Assembly: GCA_004380135.1 (NCBI GenBank) | Contig: QXCR01000045.1 | Span: 124,001 to 188,000 of the forward strand | Direction: 5' to 3' | DNA from: Stemphylium vesicarium | Taxonomy: Eukaryota > Ascomycota > Dothideomycetes > Pleosporales > Pleosporaceae | Length of the DNA: 64,000 nucleotides | Shown: piece after piece, positions 23,809 through 33,934 of the stretch | Layout of the letters: every line of letters begins with the position of its first letter | Numbering within the stretch: the stretch's first letter is position 1 | Program-made: the position numbers and the translations under genes | Notes under the pieces: generated by a model | What the model saw: only the letters and a program-made list of their open reading frames with translations | What the model was told of the DNA's origin: nothing | Databases searched by the model: none

Positions 23809-25815
23809 ATGAACAGCACCGATAGCCTCGAACGTGATGACCGCGACCGCGAGCAAGCCTGTAATGAATGTCGCCGGCGGAAAGCGAGATGCGACAAGAC
23901 GCTCCCGGAATGCGGGCCCTGCAGGAGGAACCGAAGGCACTGTCTCTACGAACGACACAGTAGGACTCCGTTGACGCGCAAATATCTCACCCAAGTCGAA
24001 GAGCAACTTCGTCAATCACAAGCTCAGCTCGCCCCGCCCGGAACAACACGTCCAAGCCGCCGAAGCGCGTGGGCGACAGCTCGAGGCCACCCGAGGCGAT
24101 GATGCGCGAGCACATATACACATACTTCTCCTGGAGAAGATGAGCGCGTCGTCGATGGAATGGCTTCGCTCACAGTGGACGAGAGCGAAGCGGGCTATCT
24201 AGGAGTTGCGTCTGGTGCTGCCATGTTGCGACTACTCCTTCCCGACGCCCAGCATTCCTCGCGGAAAGCGCCACCTACATCCAGCTACAACACGGCTACA
24301 CCAGACAATGGGTACTGGTTGTACACCCCTCTATGGGATAGCCTTGACCTAGGAGCTGTCGACCTGGATGCTGCCATCAACGGTTATTTCAGTCTCTACC
24401 ACATCTCGTATCCTCTCGTAGAGGAACATACCTTCCGTGCTCAATACGTCCAGATCATTCCTCGGCCTAACGGTCGTAGCTGGCATGCGCTCGCTTTTAT
24501 GATCGCTGCGATAGGACATTTCACAACGGCTACCGGCCTGGCCGACACAGACAGGAGACTGTTCATAGCTACCAAGTCCAACCTGTCGATTGAGAGCTTG
24601 GAGGTTGGCAACATCACCCTTGTCCGAACCCTCACGCTCATGTCCAACTATCTGCAGAAACGGAACAAGCCAAACAGTGGGTACAACTATCTTGGCCTTG
24701 CCCTCCACATGGCTATCGGTTTAGGACTATACAAGGAATTCGATCATTGGGACATCTCCCCACTCAACATGAAGATCCGCCGACGCGTATGGTGGTCTAT
24801 GTTTGTCTTCAACACTGGCGCAGCTGTCACATTCGGGCGCCCTCTAGCCTGGCCCAACAAGAACATCGAGGTTCACCTACCCTTGAACATTTCTGATAGA
24901 GCTTTGACAAATCTGTCACGCACTGCTCTGGGCGAAGCGGACAACGTTACAACCTTCAGTACCGTCATCATGCAGCCCAAATTCCACATTCTGACCAACT
25001 ATATATATACGAAGGTCATATCGATGCCGTTTCCAGCCGCTGCAGAGCTAATCCGTCTGGACGATACCTTGATAGGCAAATGGCAATCATCAGCGCCCGA
25101 TTGGTATCGCCGTGATGCGTCCTTACCTGCACAATTCGCGACTGGCCATGCCATTATGTGGTGGCGGCTGAGTAATTTCAAGATCATTATGTATCGACCG
25201 TACGTTATCCGCCGTGTGCTACAAGCCAGGTCGCAAAACATGGACGATGTTGTGCCGGCAGCAGTGCAAGAAGCGTACGCCAGGTGTCTTCATGAAGCTG
25301 ATGAGAGCATTGATGCCATCAGTACATATGGGGCTAGCTCTCCGCTCATGCAAATGCCTGCACGGTACGCATTATATTTCTTGTTCCAGGCTTCGCTTAT
25401 ACCCTGCGTGTGTTTGCGTAACGAACCTACTTCGTCCTCCTCGGCAAGTTGGCGTGCGCAAACCAGGCGGACAATGTATACTGTGCAGCAATTTTCACCA
25501 ATCAATCCGAGTGCTCAGGATTGTCTGAAGGTACTTCAACGCCTCTGTGGCCCCTTCCTACAACCTGAGATCCCTGGACAGGACGCACAGGTGCTCGCGA
25601 CTCCCGGTGGCGACCTATTGGAACATCCCATAGAGGAATCTCCACAGACACAGATCAACAACGTCTACAGCATGATGTGGCCGAATGCCGACGATGCTGA
25701 GGTTGATGTGCTGATGCAGGGCGGTCTCTGGTCTGACTTTCATCCAAATATCGACAATCCAAGACAGCCACGGCCGAGCGGACCCAATGTATATCCCGGT
25801 TCACAATTTGCATAG
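23809..25815 (+). CDS. Zn2Cys6 transcription factor with fungal-specific (GAL4-like) regulatory domain; linker frame unresolved
   Basis: The first part (ATG 23809) carries a binuclear zinc cluster with C-x2-C-x6-C-x6-C-x2-C-x6-C spacing (CNECRRRKARC...CGPCRRNRRHC, residues 19-46), then a basic segment and a short coiled coil (QVEEQLRQSQAQL). The second part (24128-25815) carries the fungal_trans domain with FSLYHISYPLVEE, NYLGLALHMAIGLGLYKE and IRRRVWWSMFVFNTG. Both lie in the same frame, but a TGA at 24100 interrupts the linker, and a stretch at about 24040-24110 reads better in another frame (EQHVQAAEARGRQLEATRG). I find no convincing intron. Either two compensating indels, a mis-assembly or a broken gene explains it. 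Its neighbours (permease, SDR, P450) suggest a local pathway regulator, which is inference. Confidence 0.72.
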
Positions 25816-25858
25816 GGCGGAAGCACGATTTCCTTTTTCCTGAAACACCACGCAGAAT

Positions 25859-27290
25859 CTATTGATGACAAGGTACCAATAAAAGCACTCGGACGACCTC
25901 GATATGCTGCTTATCGAACATCTCTTCTTTCTTCACGAGATCTGCGTCAGGCGACGTTCCAGGGCCATCAAAGATCTCAGCAATCTCCTCCAAGCTCCGA
26001 CCCTTCGTCTCTGGATAGAAGAAATACTTGACTCCGAGGAAAACGACCAGCAAACAGCAAAAGACTATGCAGTACTTCCAGCCCAGGTTTCCCATGCCGA
26101 TCGGATTGACGAAGGCTTGGATGACCAACGAAACATAGATGGAGATCAATTCGCAGCTGATACCCTTCGATCGCAGACTAGGTAAAAATCTCAGTCGGAT
26201 AGCTCATCAAAAGTGGCGTATATGCGATATCGTGGTGGAAGTAGAAGATGAAGGGGCAAACTACCACGACGTATCCTGCCGCTTTGTTGTCATCCTCGTT
26301 ATTGACCGCCGAGCATGCCGACACCACTCCAGAGGAAGAGAGTCCTTCCCAGTCGACCAACCAAGAGAGCCGCGCTTACAGCTGCAGCGAAGTTGAAGAT
26401 TTGCAACAGACCGTTGATAAGCGTCTGCATGAATGGATCCGTTATGCCGATCGAATCCAATACTAAGGTGAGATACTAGGACACGACGCCTATGCCATTC
26501 CACTGTGCGAATCCTCCGACACACACGGCGAGGAAAAGTCGCTTCCGGTTGCTAGGGGTAGCCACAAGCGCACTTCATTGTACTGATTTGGCTGCACTCT
26601 CCTGTCGGATGGCGTGAATGATCTCGCTCATCTCTCGGGTAACTAGCGGGCTATGTTCATCACCACCAGAATGGTATCCGGCAAGGATTTGTCGCGCTTC
26701 ATCTTGCCGCTCTTTGGCTACGAGCCATCTGTTTTTCTGTGTTAGTACTTGTGAAGCTCTATACAGGGCTCAAAATCCGTACCTAGGGGATTTAGGCAAG
26801 GCCCAAAAGAATACAAGCTGCACGAGTGGATATCCAGCCTGCAAGATTGTCGGTATCCTTCAGCTCCAATTCCCAGAGTGGTCCTGAGCAGAGTTGCCAA
26901 CAAGCAAGTAAGTGGGGCTCAGAAGGTCCAACTTGACTTGCTTGATTACCTATTGTGGTCTAGTAGTTACTTTAATAGGTATAACTCTTACCCCTGGCGG
27001 TTAGCGTCCAGTTTCGACGAGCAACTTGACTTGCTTGTTGGCAACTCGGTCCTGAGTCCCGAAGGTCGTCCACGCAGCCAAGATAGCTCCGAGGTAGTGC
27101 ATGGTCCAGAAAGCACTTGTGTACTTGCCTCGATGCGTCGGATAGGCCAGCTCGGCAATCGACATCGGGGATGGTTGGACGACAAACCTACCCGCTTCGC
27201 CCACGACAGCTCGGGAGAAAACGAATCGCGCAAATATTGTCGCTGTTGCTTGAAGTCTTTTCTCTTGTCGCCTCTTTCCTACTTTCGATC
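25859..27290 (-). pseudogene. MFS sugar permease (lactose/hexose-permease-like), truncated and interrupted
   Basis: Minus-strand pieces follow a sugar-permease order: AELAYPTHRGKYTSAFWTMH (loop after helix 4), WTTFGTQD, QAGYPLVQLVFFWALP, KSPR-WLVAKERQDEAR across an intact 54-nt intron (26729-26782), FAQWNGIGVVS (helix 7), NNEDDNKAAGYVVVV, TPLLMSYPTEIFT and the C-terminal YPETKGRSLEEI near 26020. Helices 1-2 are missing: coding similarity begins only ~20 bp from the start of the divergent SDR. Further damage: a 160-bp insertion at 26889-27048, in-frame TGA after GNWS and after ESAAKSVQ, TAG at 26476, and loss of sequence around helix 8. The intact ancestor would have been a 12-helix sugar:H+ symporter. 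Confidence 0.82.
26889..27048. mobile_element. 160-bp non-autonomous hAT-type MITE
   Basis: The element has near-perfect terminal inverted repeats of about 20 bp (left CAGAGTTGCCAACAAGCAAG; right end is its complement with one base missing) and is flanked by 8-bp direct repeats GTCCTGAG (26881-26888 and 27049-27056). Eight-base target duplications and ends starting CAG are the pattern of the hAT superfamily. A 15-bp subterminal direct repeat (26930-26944 and 27023-27037) could be transposase-binding sites. Removing the element and one duplication restores the permease reading FGTQD-HSGNW, which proves insertion. No transposase ORF, so movement needed a helper. Confidence 0.85.
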
Positions 27291-27309
27291 TTGATTCCCA
27301 CCGCCCACA

Positions 27310-28185
27310 ATGCCTCTCGCACAACCCTCCAACCCAGACGAACATTTCACATTTCAATTCTCCCTCAAGGGTAAAACTGCAGCTATAACAGGCGGCGTCC
27401 GCGGAATCGGTCTCGCAGCCTCCAAAACACTCGCAGAAGCCGGCGCAAACGTTGCCGTCCTCTGCTCCAGCACCAAAGATGCAGACGCCATCGCCTCCTC
27501 CATCGCTTCCACGACAGGTGTAAAAAGTAAAAGCCTACAAAGCATCGGTCGAGAGCAAAGATGAAATAACGCGCGTCATCAACACCATCGCAAAAGACTT
27601 TGGCAGTCTAGAAATTGTCATCGCCAATGCTGGGATTGCAACACACCACCCAGCCGAAGACTACACCGAGGAACAATGGCGCCACATCATGGCCGCAAAC
27701 CTGGACGGCGCATTCTACACCGCCCAAGCCGCCGGAGTAATCTTCAAGCAACAAGGTCACGGCAATCTCATCTTCACGGCTAGCGTATCCGCCATCCTCG
27801 TCAACGCCCCGCAGAAACAAGCAGCGTACAACGCGTCAAAGGCGGGTGTTGTACAGCTAGCGCGCTGCTTGATTGTTGAGTGGGTGGATTTTGCAAAGGT
27901 CAATTGTATTTCTCCGGGCTTTATTGCGACGATTATGCTGGATGTGCATCCGGAGGAGTGGAGAGATAAGTGGATGGGTATGGTTCCTGCAAAGAGGCTG
28001 TGTGAGACGGGGGAGTTGAAGGGGGCGTATGTGTTTTTGGCGAGTGAGGCGAGTAGTTATATAAGTAAGTCTTCTCTTTCTCTTACCTGAAATTTTAAGA
28101 TGTCTGGTTGTCAAGGTGCTTGTGCTGACATGTCCGAATTGCAGGGGCAAATTTGGTAATTAAATGGGGTTATACGCTGCCCTAG
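27310..28185 (+). CDS. SDR family oxidoreductase (sorbitol/mannitol-dehydrogenase-like) with a 1-bp frameshift
   Basis: Exon 27310-28064, an 80-nt intron and exon 28145-28185. The first frame gives KTAAITGGVRGIGLAASKTL (TGxxxGIG, residues 24-31) and ends shortly after TTGVK; the next frame resumes at once with KAYKASVESKDEITRVI, IANAGIA, the catalytic SVSA and YNASK, and CISPGFI. The change lies in an A5 run at about 27526-27532; one A fewer restores continuity, so this is either a recent inactivation or a base-calling error. The last exon reads ANLVIKWGYTLP instead of the family's usual D-G-G-Y, so the tail is also atypical. The ATG lies next to the truncated permease. Predicted NAD(P)H-dependent sugar alcohol or ketone reductase. 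Confidence 0.78.
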
Positions 28186-28372
28186 TTCTGCCATGAAGGA
28201 TAACATAATCAGGTGTTGGAACGAATATCGAGCTTTGCTATTGCGTCTTGAGTATTTGGTTCTTTTCTTTGTACAATTTGTGCATTCTCTGCATCCCCAA
28301 TATCTACTTTACTGACAGCAGAGCCTCGCGCTCTCTCGCATCTCGCTCACCAAACCACGACACTTTCCATCC

Positions 28373-30072
28373 CTAACGGACCACCGGCTTCAACTTAACC
28401 CACAACGGATGTTTCTCCCACCTGTAAACAACGCATTAGCCCATCTACCCACATAATCCCAATCGAAGAAAAAAAAGATACTCACAGAATAAAAGTCTTC
28501 TGATCAAACCACTCCCTTTCCCCCTTCCTCACCACCCTCTCCACATCAAAATTCCACAAAAATCGACAAAGAATCAACCTCATCTCCGCATACGCCAGAT
28601 TACGCCCAATGCAGTTCCTGGGTCCCACACTAAACGGCTGCATAACATCAAAGCACTCATTCTTAAACTCCTCACCACCGAGAAAGCGTTCCGGGATGAA
28701 GGACTCAGGCTTCGTCCAGTAACTCGGGTAGTGATTTGCAATATACTGACTCAGGGAGATGGTCGTCCCAGCCGGAAGAAACTGACCCTGAACCTGCGCC
28801 CCGCCCGCCGGAACCGTGCGATTAGCCTGCGTAGGAACAGGAGGGTAGATGCGCATAGTTTCCTCGAGCACTGCAAGTGTGTACGGTAGCTGCGTTGTAG
28901 AAAACAAATCAATCTGGTCGTCCGACGTAAACGCGGTGCGAATCTCCTCTGTGATCTTCGCCAGCGTCGCCGGGTTTGTCATGAGCAGGTGCAAGCAGCC
29001 AGACAACAATGTAGCCGTCGTCTCGCTCCCCGCGAGAACCAAGTTCGCAGCATTAGACACCATTTCCTCGTGCGACATACCCGTTTTCTTGTCGCTGTGC
29101 GCGAGCACGTTGTCCCAGAAATCGTGCTGGTTTGTGCCCCGCACGACGCGGTTAGCCATCATGTCCGACGTGAAATTGTGGTTGTAGATGCGGGCGGCGA
29201 GCTGGTCGCTGGAGGCGATGTAGGGTAGCACCCATTCTAGCCCCAGCCGCCGGATGGAGCCTAGGAGGACGATGGATTTTACGTTGCCGAAGATCATGGC
29301 GATCCAGGGGTGCATTTTCTTTTCGGTGAGGCAGGAGAAATCTTGCCCGAAGGCTAGTTTGCCGATTACGTCAAAGGTTGTGAACTGGTGTTCTTGGTTA
29401 GGTGTTGCTGCTTCAATGTGGATGTTTTGCCGTGTTGTGATATGGGCAAGGGGGGTCGCGCACGTTAAACCACTTTACCATGTCCTGTGGGCCTTCTCCT
29501 GCGACTTCTTTCAGGTCCTTGATCAATAGATCCACGTACCCCAGAATCTGCGGCTGCTGCTCTCGCATCCCCTTCTCGGAAAACGCATGGCTGAGCAGCC
29601 GCCGATATCGCGAATGATCCGATCTCTCCGCACTCAAGATACCATAATGCCCATTCGGGTGCCGGAAACGATCCATGTCATGTTTCATGAACTCCTCTTG
29701 GCCCTGGTGGTGCGCCCATACGTCTTTCCAGACGCCAGGTTCAATCCATGAAAGCTCGTTGGGTGTGATCCGGATCACGGGACCGTACTTCTTGTGCGCT
29801 TCGAGACGCACCCACATTTCTGTGCCACGAGTGCGTTGGATGATGCGGGGGAGACTCGAAGCGGCCCATAGGTGCGGTCCGGGGTATTTGCGCAGTGGGT
29901 GGAAAAAAAGGTTGTAGATGGCTTCGACGACATGTTTGACGAAGAGCTGTGGTGGTAAGTTACGAAACCATTCTCACACTGATACCACCTTGCCTTGACT
30001 TACTACGATGAATGGTGACGCCAAATACAGCGGTATCATTTTCCAATGAAGCAGACTCCCAATTACGGGCAT
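28373..30072 (-). CDS. Cytochrome P450 monooxygenase
   Basis: Four exons (30004-30072, 29464-29946, 28486-29384, 28373-28421; introns 57, 79 and 64 nt) give 499 residues, normal for a microsomal fungal P450. Seen are the N-terminal anchor (SLLHWKMIPLYLASPFIV), the hinge FFHPLRKYPGPHLW, the oxygen-binding I-helix AGSETT (about 302-307), the ExxR of EETMR (359-362), PERF, and the heme loop PFSVGPRNCIG with the ligand Cys at about 442. The layout, with WFNFTTFDVIG before the middle domain, is typical of isotrichodermin C-15-hydroxylase-like and related P450s, a group used both in secondary metabolism and detoxification. It needs a P450 reductase. All motifs are intact, in contrast to the neighbouring SDR and permease. 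Substrate unknown. Confidence 0.93.
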
Positions 30073-30534
30073 TTTGAGCGATGTGTTCGCGCTAGAGTAA
30101 GCCGTTACTCGAGTATTTCTTACGGTCTACGGCACATATACATACTTTGAGACTTTTTTTACCGCCTACGCTAGTCGTCCCCGTATCGTGTGAGTGATGT
30201 AAGGTGCCAAACTAGATGATCCGCCGAATAGGCTTTCTTGATTGACGTCTGCTGCACACGTCCCCGCTTTGTACACTGTCTAGTCTTCGCACTAGGACGT
30301 TGCTCACCCTCTTGGGGTTAGTCAGGGTAGGCCACTAACCTGTTGTCTCTTAGCCACTTGCTTACGTTGTTTATGTAAAAATGGAGCATCAGCAATGCAG
30401 ATTATACAAGAGTGGTCCGTCGATTAGTGGACCTACGGGAGGAGAAGGTTATAAGAGTAGATATCGCGAAGTAGGCGCTAGTGGAGCCAACGCGTACGCA
30501 ATGCCCAGGTGAATGCCAATCTCTACTAGGCTGG
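30073..30534. other. Intergenic, upstream of the P450
   Basis: 462 bp containing the P450 promoter. No ORF of interest and no recognised site. Confidence 0.4.
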
Positions 30535-30694
30535 GGTTGAGCGGCGCAAACAGCGTAGAAAATACACCGGTCCGTAATGGAATGTCCGCGGAGTCAGAAG
30601 CTTTCCGTTGCAGTATGTGATGGAACTATAAGGTGAGGCTGAGCAGCGTATATACCTCACAAAACCTATCGGTCCGCAAGGGGATGTCCGCGGA
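30535..30694. repeat. Diverged tandem direct repeat, period about 102 bp
   Basis: Two copies share a 25-bp core starting CGGTCCG and ending ATGTCCGCGGA (30568-30592 and 30670-30694, three mismatches). A weaker match (GGTTGAGCGGCG versus GGCTGAGCAGCG) lies upstream in each copy, giving units of about 60 bp spaced about 102 bp. Their minus-strand translation repeats RT(S/F)..GP(I/V). It may be the remnant of a local duplication or of a transposon. Confidence 0.6.
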
Positions 30695-30827
30695 ACCACT
30701 GCGCCTCCCGGCGTAGTGCGGGTAGCCCGACTAGTGTAGTGCAAAAAGAAAATGTAGCGAAGATCTTTACTTGATCATGTCGGGAACCTTTCAGGTGCAA
30801 AAAAGGAACTCTTGTGAGCTCTTGTAA

Positions 30828-30913
30828 TGACTCAGCCGAGGTTTGAACTCGGGACCTTCAGTGGGCCTAACAGGTTGTTAGACTGACGTGATAACCAACT
30901 ACACCACCGAGCC
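30828..30913 (-). tRNA. tRNA-Val (anticodon AAC) with a 12-nt intron
   Basis: On the minus strand GGCTCGG (from 30913) pairs with CTGAGTC (two G-U pairs), followed by A as discriminator base at 30828. The D arm GTGTAGTTGGTTATCAC, anticodon stem TCAGT/ACTGA, and T arm CCGAG-TTCAAAC-CTCGG are all complete. The loop reads CTAACA then C, with ACCTGTTAGGCC inserted one base 3' of the anticodon, the canonical position of nuclear tRNA introns. The anticodon AAC (read as IAC) decodes GUU, GUC and GUA. CCA is added after transcription. Internal A and B boxes are present as part of the D and T arms. Confidence 0.92.
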
Positions 30914-33307
30914 TTGCTTTGATGAGAGAACTTAAAGAATGGTTGTATATGATGCACAGAAGTATTGAAACTTGCACCACGAACGGCCTTGGCAGCTGGC
31001 ATCTTGTGCATTTCTTGATATGCAAATTTTGCGGTGAAATTCCCGCATGATGCGGGGTCGAAGTTGTGGGACCGATGCACCAAATTCGCCCCACCACTGG
31101 GATCGTACACTTCTCCGAGCTCCTGAATGGTAGCGGTAGCAGAAGGTTGCAGCGTAATACAATATCTTCGCACGTGCCAGTGGTTCTGGAGTTGAAGGTC
31201 ATAATAATTCGAAACGGTCGCTTTGGACTAGTTCGCCCCGAGACTGAACCTCTGTTCCACGAACGCTTCGGAAACGCGCCGACGAGGTGAGTCGTGACAA
31301 TTCGAAGCATCGGTGCAATTGAATACGGCCATAATTAGCTTCCGTCGTATCTCTGCTGTCTGTCGGGGGTGGTTGTTGTGAATGGGAGAAGAGTTTCCCA
31401 AATCCATCAAGCTCATCCTCAGAGACAAATCAAAGAGTACCGGGTCGTTACTTAGACGGCAGGCCTCGTGAAAAATGACTTTTCAACCGTTCAACTTCGG
31501 AATAGTGTGGATTCAACGCTTGTGGAAAGCTACCGGTCTGCTGGTAATGGTAGCGGTCTTGGTACAGCTGGGCGATGGGAGGCCCGCGACGCAGATGAAG
31601 GAACAACGCGTCAAAGATGCATGCCAACAGCATACTAGGCATATAGTGGAACATCGTCTAAAATCTTCTTTAGAACAGTAGTACGACAAGCAGGATTGAC
31701 ATGTTTTGGACATGTTGAAGCGGGTGTCTGGGGGAAGCGGAGTCGAAGTCGCAAGATGGGCATGATCGGAGACCCTGGCGCCGACCTTCGCCTTCCCATT
31801 CCTCGCCATCTTTTCACTCCGTCTCCGCTCAACTCACGTCACCTCTCTATCTGCTTTGCATCGTGCGTGCGGCGGAAGCTGCGGCTTCCCCTCAACTAAT
31901 TATTTCGCCCCGTTAATGCATCTGCTATTGCCATGGGGTCGTGAGCACGATCAACGCCCCGGAGGGCACGCGTCAGCCTCCGCAAGCAAATCGTCCACTC
32001 ACAACAAGCACCACATCAAGACTCAAGTTTCAACTCTACCGTATATCTGGAGTAGTCGCGAATCCAGTGACCCCCCACATGCGCCAAGCACCTGAAGTGT
32101 CACACCTCCGTTGGAGTTCCAGCCTCAAAAGACGCGCTAACTCCATTGCGTCACTAACAGCCTAAGAAAAGGCCGCAACTCAAACGTCGCACTGCATTTT
32201 TCCAGTTGGAATCCTGGTAGAGGCACTCATACTCCACGCAGTTAAGACGCCAAGTGTTGCGCTGGAGGCTTACCCTTTCGAAGCTCTGCGCCGAGCGCTG
32301 TCAGTCTAGATTCTTTGACCTACAGACGAACGCTGTGGAGGAGCACCGTCCAGGGGCCGCATATCACATATTCGTGCCTCAGGCAACGGTGATCGATGCT
32401 CATCCGGGTAGACGATCTTTCAAACCGACCTCCTGTCTGACTTCTTGCAGCGCAGTTGCTTGGCAAATCGGCCTCGCAGAGAAGCCACGGGCTTGGTGTC
32501 TCAAGCATTACCCAGTCGCCCTCTACAGCTGTCAACGCTTTAGATTTGAGCTTGGCAGCTTTTTACGACCTTGCAATGGAAGTGATCAGCCAACTACACG
32601 TACACCTTCAACGGTTTTTATCAGGCGATACTCATGGACCGGCGTTTCGTGGTGCCCATCCTGATTTTTCGAACTGTCCAGTCTTCCACACGCCTCAGGT
32701 TATTAAAAGCTTTGATAGCAAAAATTCCAATATTAACATACAGGTTAACAGGCAAAGCAAGAATAGTCCCATGGCCGTCGTTGAGGCCTCGACCTTTCGT
32801 GAGGCTCAAGGCCGCGGCCGTCGACCCACTTGTTGCAGCATCTCCATGCTTTAGTCCCGGCAGCTAACATCGATTCCACGCTTATCTTGCCTTGGCTCCG
32901 CATCACAAAAGTTTCGACCCAACATCAAACAGCGGGAGAAGCTTGGCGGCGCTGGTCGAAGTGCAAAGCTCTGCCATGCTGTGCTTGCGGTAACTTGGCG
33001 CAGCTTCATGAAAGTTTCACACTTCGAAATCGGTTAATTCACCTTGGCGAAGGCGACAACAGTGGAACTTCGATACTACAGCCAGCAACACATGGTGTAC
33101 AGACTATAAGAAGATGTAGAGCGCACTTCTTTAGTTCTGCAGTCCGGTCACTCACTTCAGTTCTTCACCAACTTACCATTCACTACCGTCGCCGGGCGAC
33201 TTAATACTTTTTTGATCATCTATTCATTCTTTGGAATTTACCATCCACCAATACCCATTGCCATCATCTAATCGAAAGATCCTAACACAACCCTCAAAAC
33301 CAACAAG
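30914..33307. other. Long intergenic region, no supported gene
   Basis: About 2.4 kb with overlapping short ORFs on both strands, none with a domain, signal peptide or consistent splice pattern. The last ~130 bp before 33308 are pyrimidine-rich and contain an AT-rich stretch near 33203, a plausible core promoter for the secreted protein gene. No further tRNA recognised. Confidence 0.45.
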
Positions 33308-33934
33308 ATGCTTCCTCAACACGTTCTCGTTGCGCTCGTCGCCACTGTCGCTGCCGTCCCGCTTAACATCAACTTGGGTGCCTACTCGCCTGCCCTGGTA
33401 GTCGGTGACGGTGAAATCTCGCTCGGATCTACAGAATCAGCCTCGGAGTTGATGTCTACATTGGCCTCGGGAGCCGCAGCAAACGCCGGAGGGGAGGGCG
33501 CACAAGGTCAGCAAGAACAACCAGCCGCCGAACAGCCCGCAGCTGAAGGCGAGCAAGCTCAAGAAGAACAACCCGCTGAAGGTGAAGCAGCCAAGCGCTC
33601 CATCCTCCGCCGCGCCATCGACGACATCATCGGAAAGCGAGCTCCCGTTGAGCCCAAGATGGAGGCCGTAGAGGCCGCCATGGAGTGGATCAAGCGCGAC
33701 CTCGCCGGCTTCAACGCTGCTCTCGGCTACGCCAAGGACGCCCAGAAGGACCAGCCCAAGGTCGAGATGGGCACTGAGAACGCTGGTATCGGAATGATCA
33801 TCAACCCCGGTGTCAACGTCCCCGCCGACTCCGCCGCCGCCGGCAGCCCACCCGCGGAGAAGCGCAAGCGTGACGAGGTTGTCGAAGAGGAGGATGCGCC
33901 CAAGATGACCCTTGTCGCCATCACTGAAGTCTAA
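33308..33934 (+). CDS. Secreted protein with dibasic (Kex2-like) sites, hypothetical
   Basis: An intronless 208-codon ORF. Residues 1-17 form a signal peptide (VLVALVATVAAVP). A stretch (NLGAYSPALVVGDGEI) and a low-complexity Glu/Gln/Ala region with imperfect EQPAAE repeats (about 58-95) follow. Lys-Arg pairs occur at AAKRSILRR (about 95), GKRAPVEP (about 110) and in EKRKRDEV (about 184); they divide the protein into segments that Kex2 could release during secretion. No enzyme motif and almost no cysteine. I do not recognise a named family. The clean signal peptide, coding-like GC-rich third positions and a CAACAAG context before the ATG make it a real gene. The role is unknown; a secreted peptide precursor or surface protein is possible. 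Confidence 0.8.
   Translation: MLPQHVLVALVATVAAVPLNINLGAYSPALVVGDGEISLGSTESASELMSTLASGAAANAGGEGAQGQQEQPAAEQPAAEGEQAQEEQPAEGEAAKRSILRRAIDDIIGKRAPVEPKMEAVEAAMEWIKRDLAGFNAALGYAKDAQKDQPKVEMGTENAGIGMIINPGVNVPADSAAAGSPPAEKRKRDEVVEEEDAPKMTLVAITEV

Noticed and set aside
26476..26478. TAG in the permease pseudogene as further RIP evidence
   Set aside because: The expected codon there is Tyr (TAC/TAT), so the change would be a transversion, not C-to-T; it counts as ordinary decay.
30832..31173. 113-codon minus-strand ORF
   Set aside because: It runs through the tRNA gene; its C-terminal text is just the translated tRNA.
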